Shown: piece after piece, positions 5,035-5,222 of the stretch
Numbering within the stretch: position 1 is the first letter of the stretch
Layout of the letters: the number at the start of each line of letters is the position of its first letter
Assembly: GCA_031265595.1 (NCBI GenBank)
Contig: JAISCM010000246.1
Coordinates: forward strand, 1 to 5,222
Source: Tannerellaceae bacterium
Lineage (GTDB): Bacteria; Bacteroidota; Bacteroidia; Bacteroidales; Tannerellaceae
Direction: 5' to 3'
DNA: 5,222 bases
Program-made: the position numbers and the translations under genes
The notes under the pieces: model-generated
Database searches by the model: none
What the model was told of the DNA's origin: nothing
What the model saw: only the letters and a program-made list of their open reading frames with translations

Positions 5035-5121
5035 GGCAAAGGGTTTGAAGCCCCTGGTGAAAGGTGGAACGTAGTTGTAAAAAAGCCCTGGAAGGAAGAA
5101 GAAAAGTAATACCCTCCTATT

Positions 5122-5222
5122 CTACCGGTGATGGTAAGGCTCGTGGTGGATGATGGTGCAGGCGCGATAGAGTTGCTCGGTAAAGAGTAAGCGGATCATT
5201 TGATGGGAAAAGGTCATTTTGC
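5122..5222 (-). CDS. rlmH: 23S rRNA (pseudouridine-1915-N3) methyltransferase RlmH, C-terminal 32 residues
   Basis: Read on the minus strand from the right edge to TAG (complement at 5122-5124), the fragment gives KMTFSHQMIRLLFTEQLYRA, then CTIIHHEPYHHR. This is the highly conserved C-terminus of the small SPOUT-family methyltransferase (the E. coli ending is similar: VAESLYRAWSI...PYHR). The enzyme methylates N3 of pseudouridine 1915 in helix 69 of 23S rRNA on the assembled 70S ribosome, using S-adenosylmethionine. The tail helps form the active site and bind the ribosome. The gene converges on the intergenic region; the start lies outside the window. It is too short to appear as a long ORF, but the motif is distinctive. 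Confidence 0.92.
   Translation of the reverse strand, partial: KMTFSHQMIRLLFTEQLYRACTIIHHEPYHHR

Noticed and set aside
5079..5090. Intrinsic terminator for rlmH at the minus-strand run GGGCTTTTTT
   Set aside because: The T-run is present, but I could not find a stem immediately before it on the minus strand.

Overview
The window looks like chromosomal DNA of a Bacteroidales bacterium. A lineage with a type IX secretion system (Parabacteroides, Tannerella or Porphyromonas-like) fits better than Bacteroides itself. The reasons are a large secreted protein ending in what looks like a type IX sorting domain, a strong match to the Bacteroidetes -7 promoter box (TAnnTTTG), and housekeeping proteins with Bacteroidetes-like sequences. 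Genus-level assignment is inference; no database was searched.

Layout from left to right: (1) The 3' end of cmk (cytidylate kinase) overlaps complete ispH (last enzyme of the MEP isoprenoid pathway) by ATGA, so the two are probably translationally coupled. (2) A 12-bp-stem hairpin sits between the convergent ends of ispH and the next gene. It lies inside a 50-bp repeat that recurs, inverted, near the right end of the window. (3) A 1010-codon minus-strand gene encodes a secreted, repeat-rich surface protein. In order it has a signal peptide, a short helical 9-residue repeat, about 530 residues of W/Y-rich degenerate repeats, an unassigned beta-rich region, two MBG/YDG-like Ig-type modules, an acidic EDDT-repeat linker and a C-terminal sorting domain. 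(4) About 970 bp without a convincing gene follow, and this stretch is the most interesting part. It holds a leader for the surface-protein gene, a 176-bp segment bounded by perfect 16-bp inverted repeats with an outward-facing Bacteroidetes promoter inside, four 22-bp-spaced copies of the palindrome TTTCACANNTGTGAAA, and the second copy of the 50-bp hairpin repeat. (5) The last 32 codons of rlmH (23S rRNA methyltransferase) run off the right edge on the minus strand.

Main interpretation: the 176-bp segment has the anatomy of a phase-variable invertible promoter (inverton) controlling the surface-protein gene. In the orientation given here the promoter points rightward, away from that gene and into non-coding DNA, so this molecule would be in the OFF state. 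Inversion would place the same promoter about 290 nt upstream of the start codon, facing the gene. No recombinase is encoded in the window, so one would have to act in trans. The housekeeping genes on both sides (cmk-ispH and rlmH) frame what looks like an accessory surface-protein cassette with its own switch.
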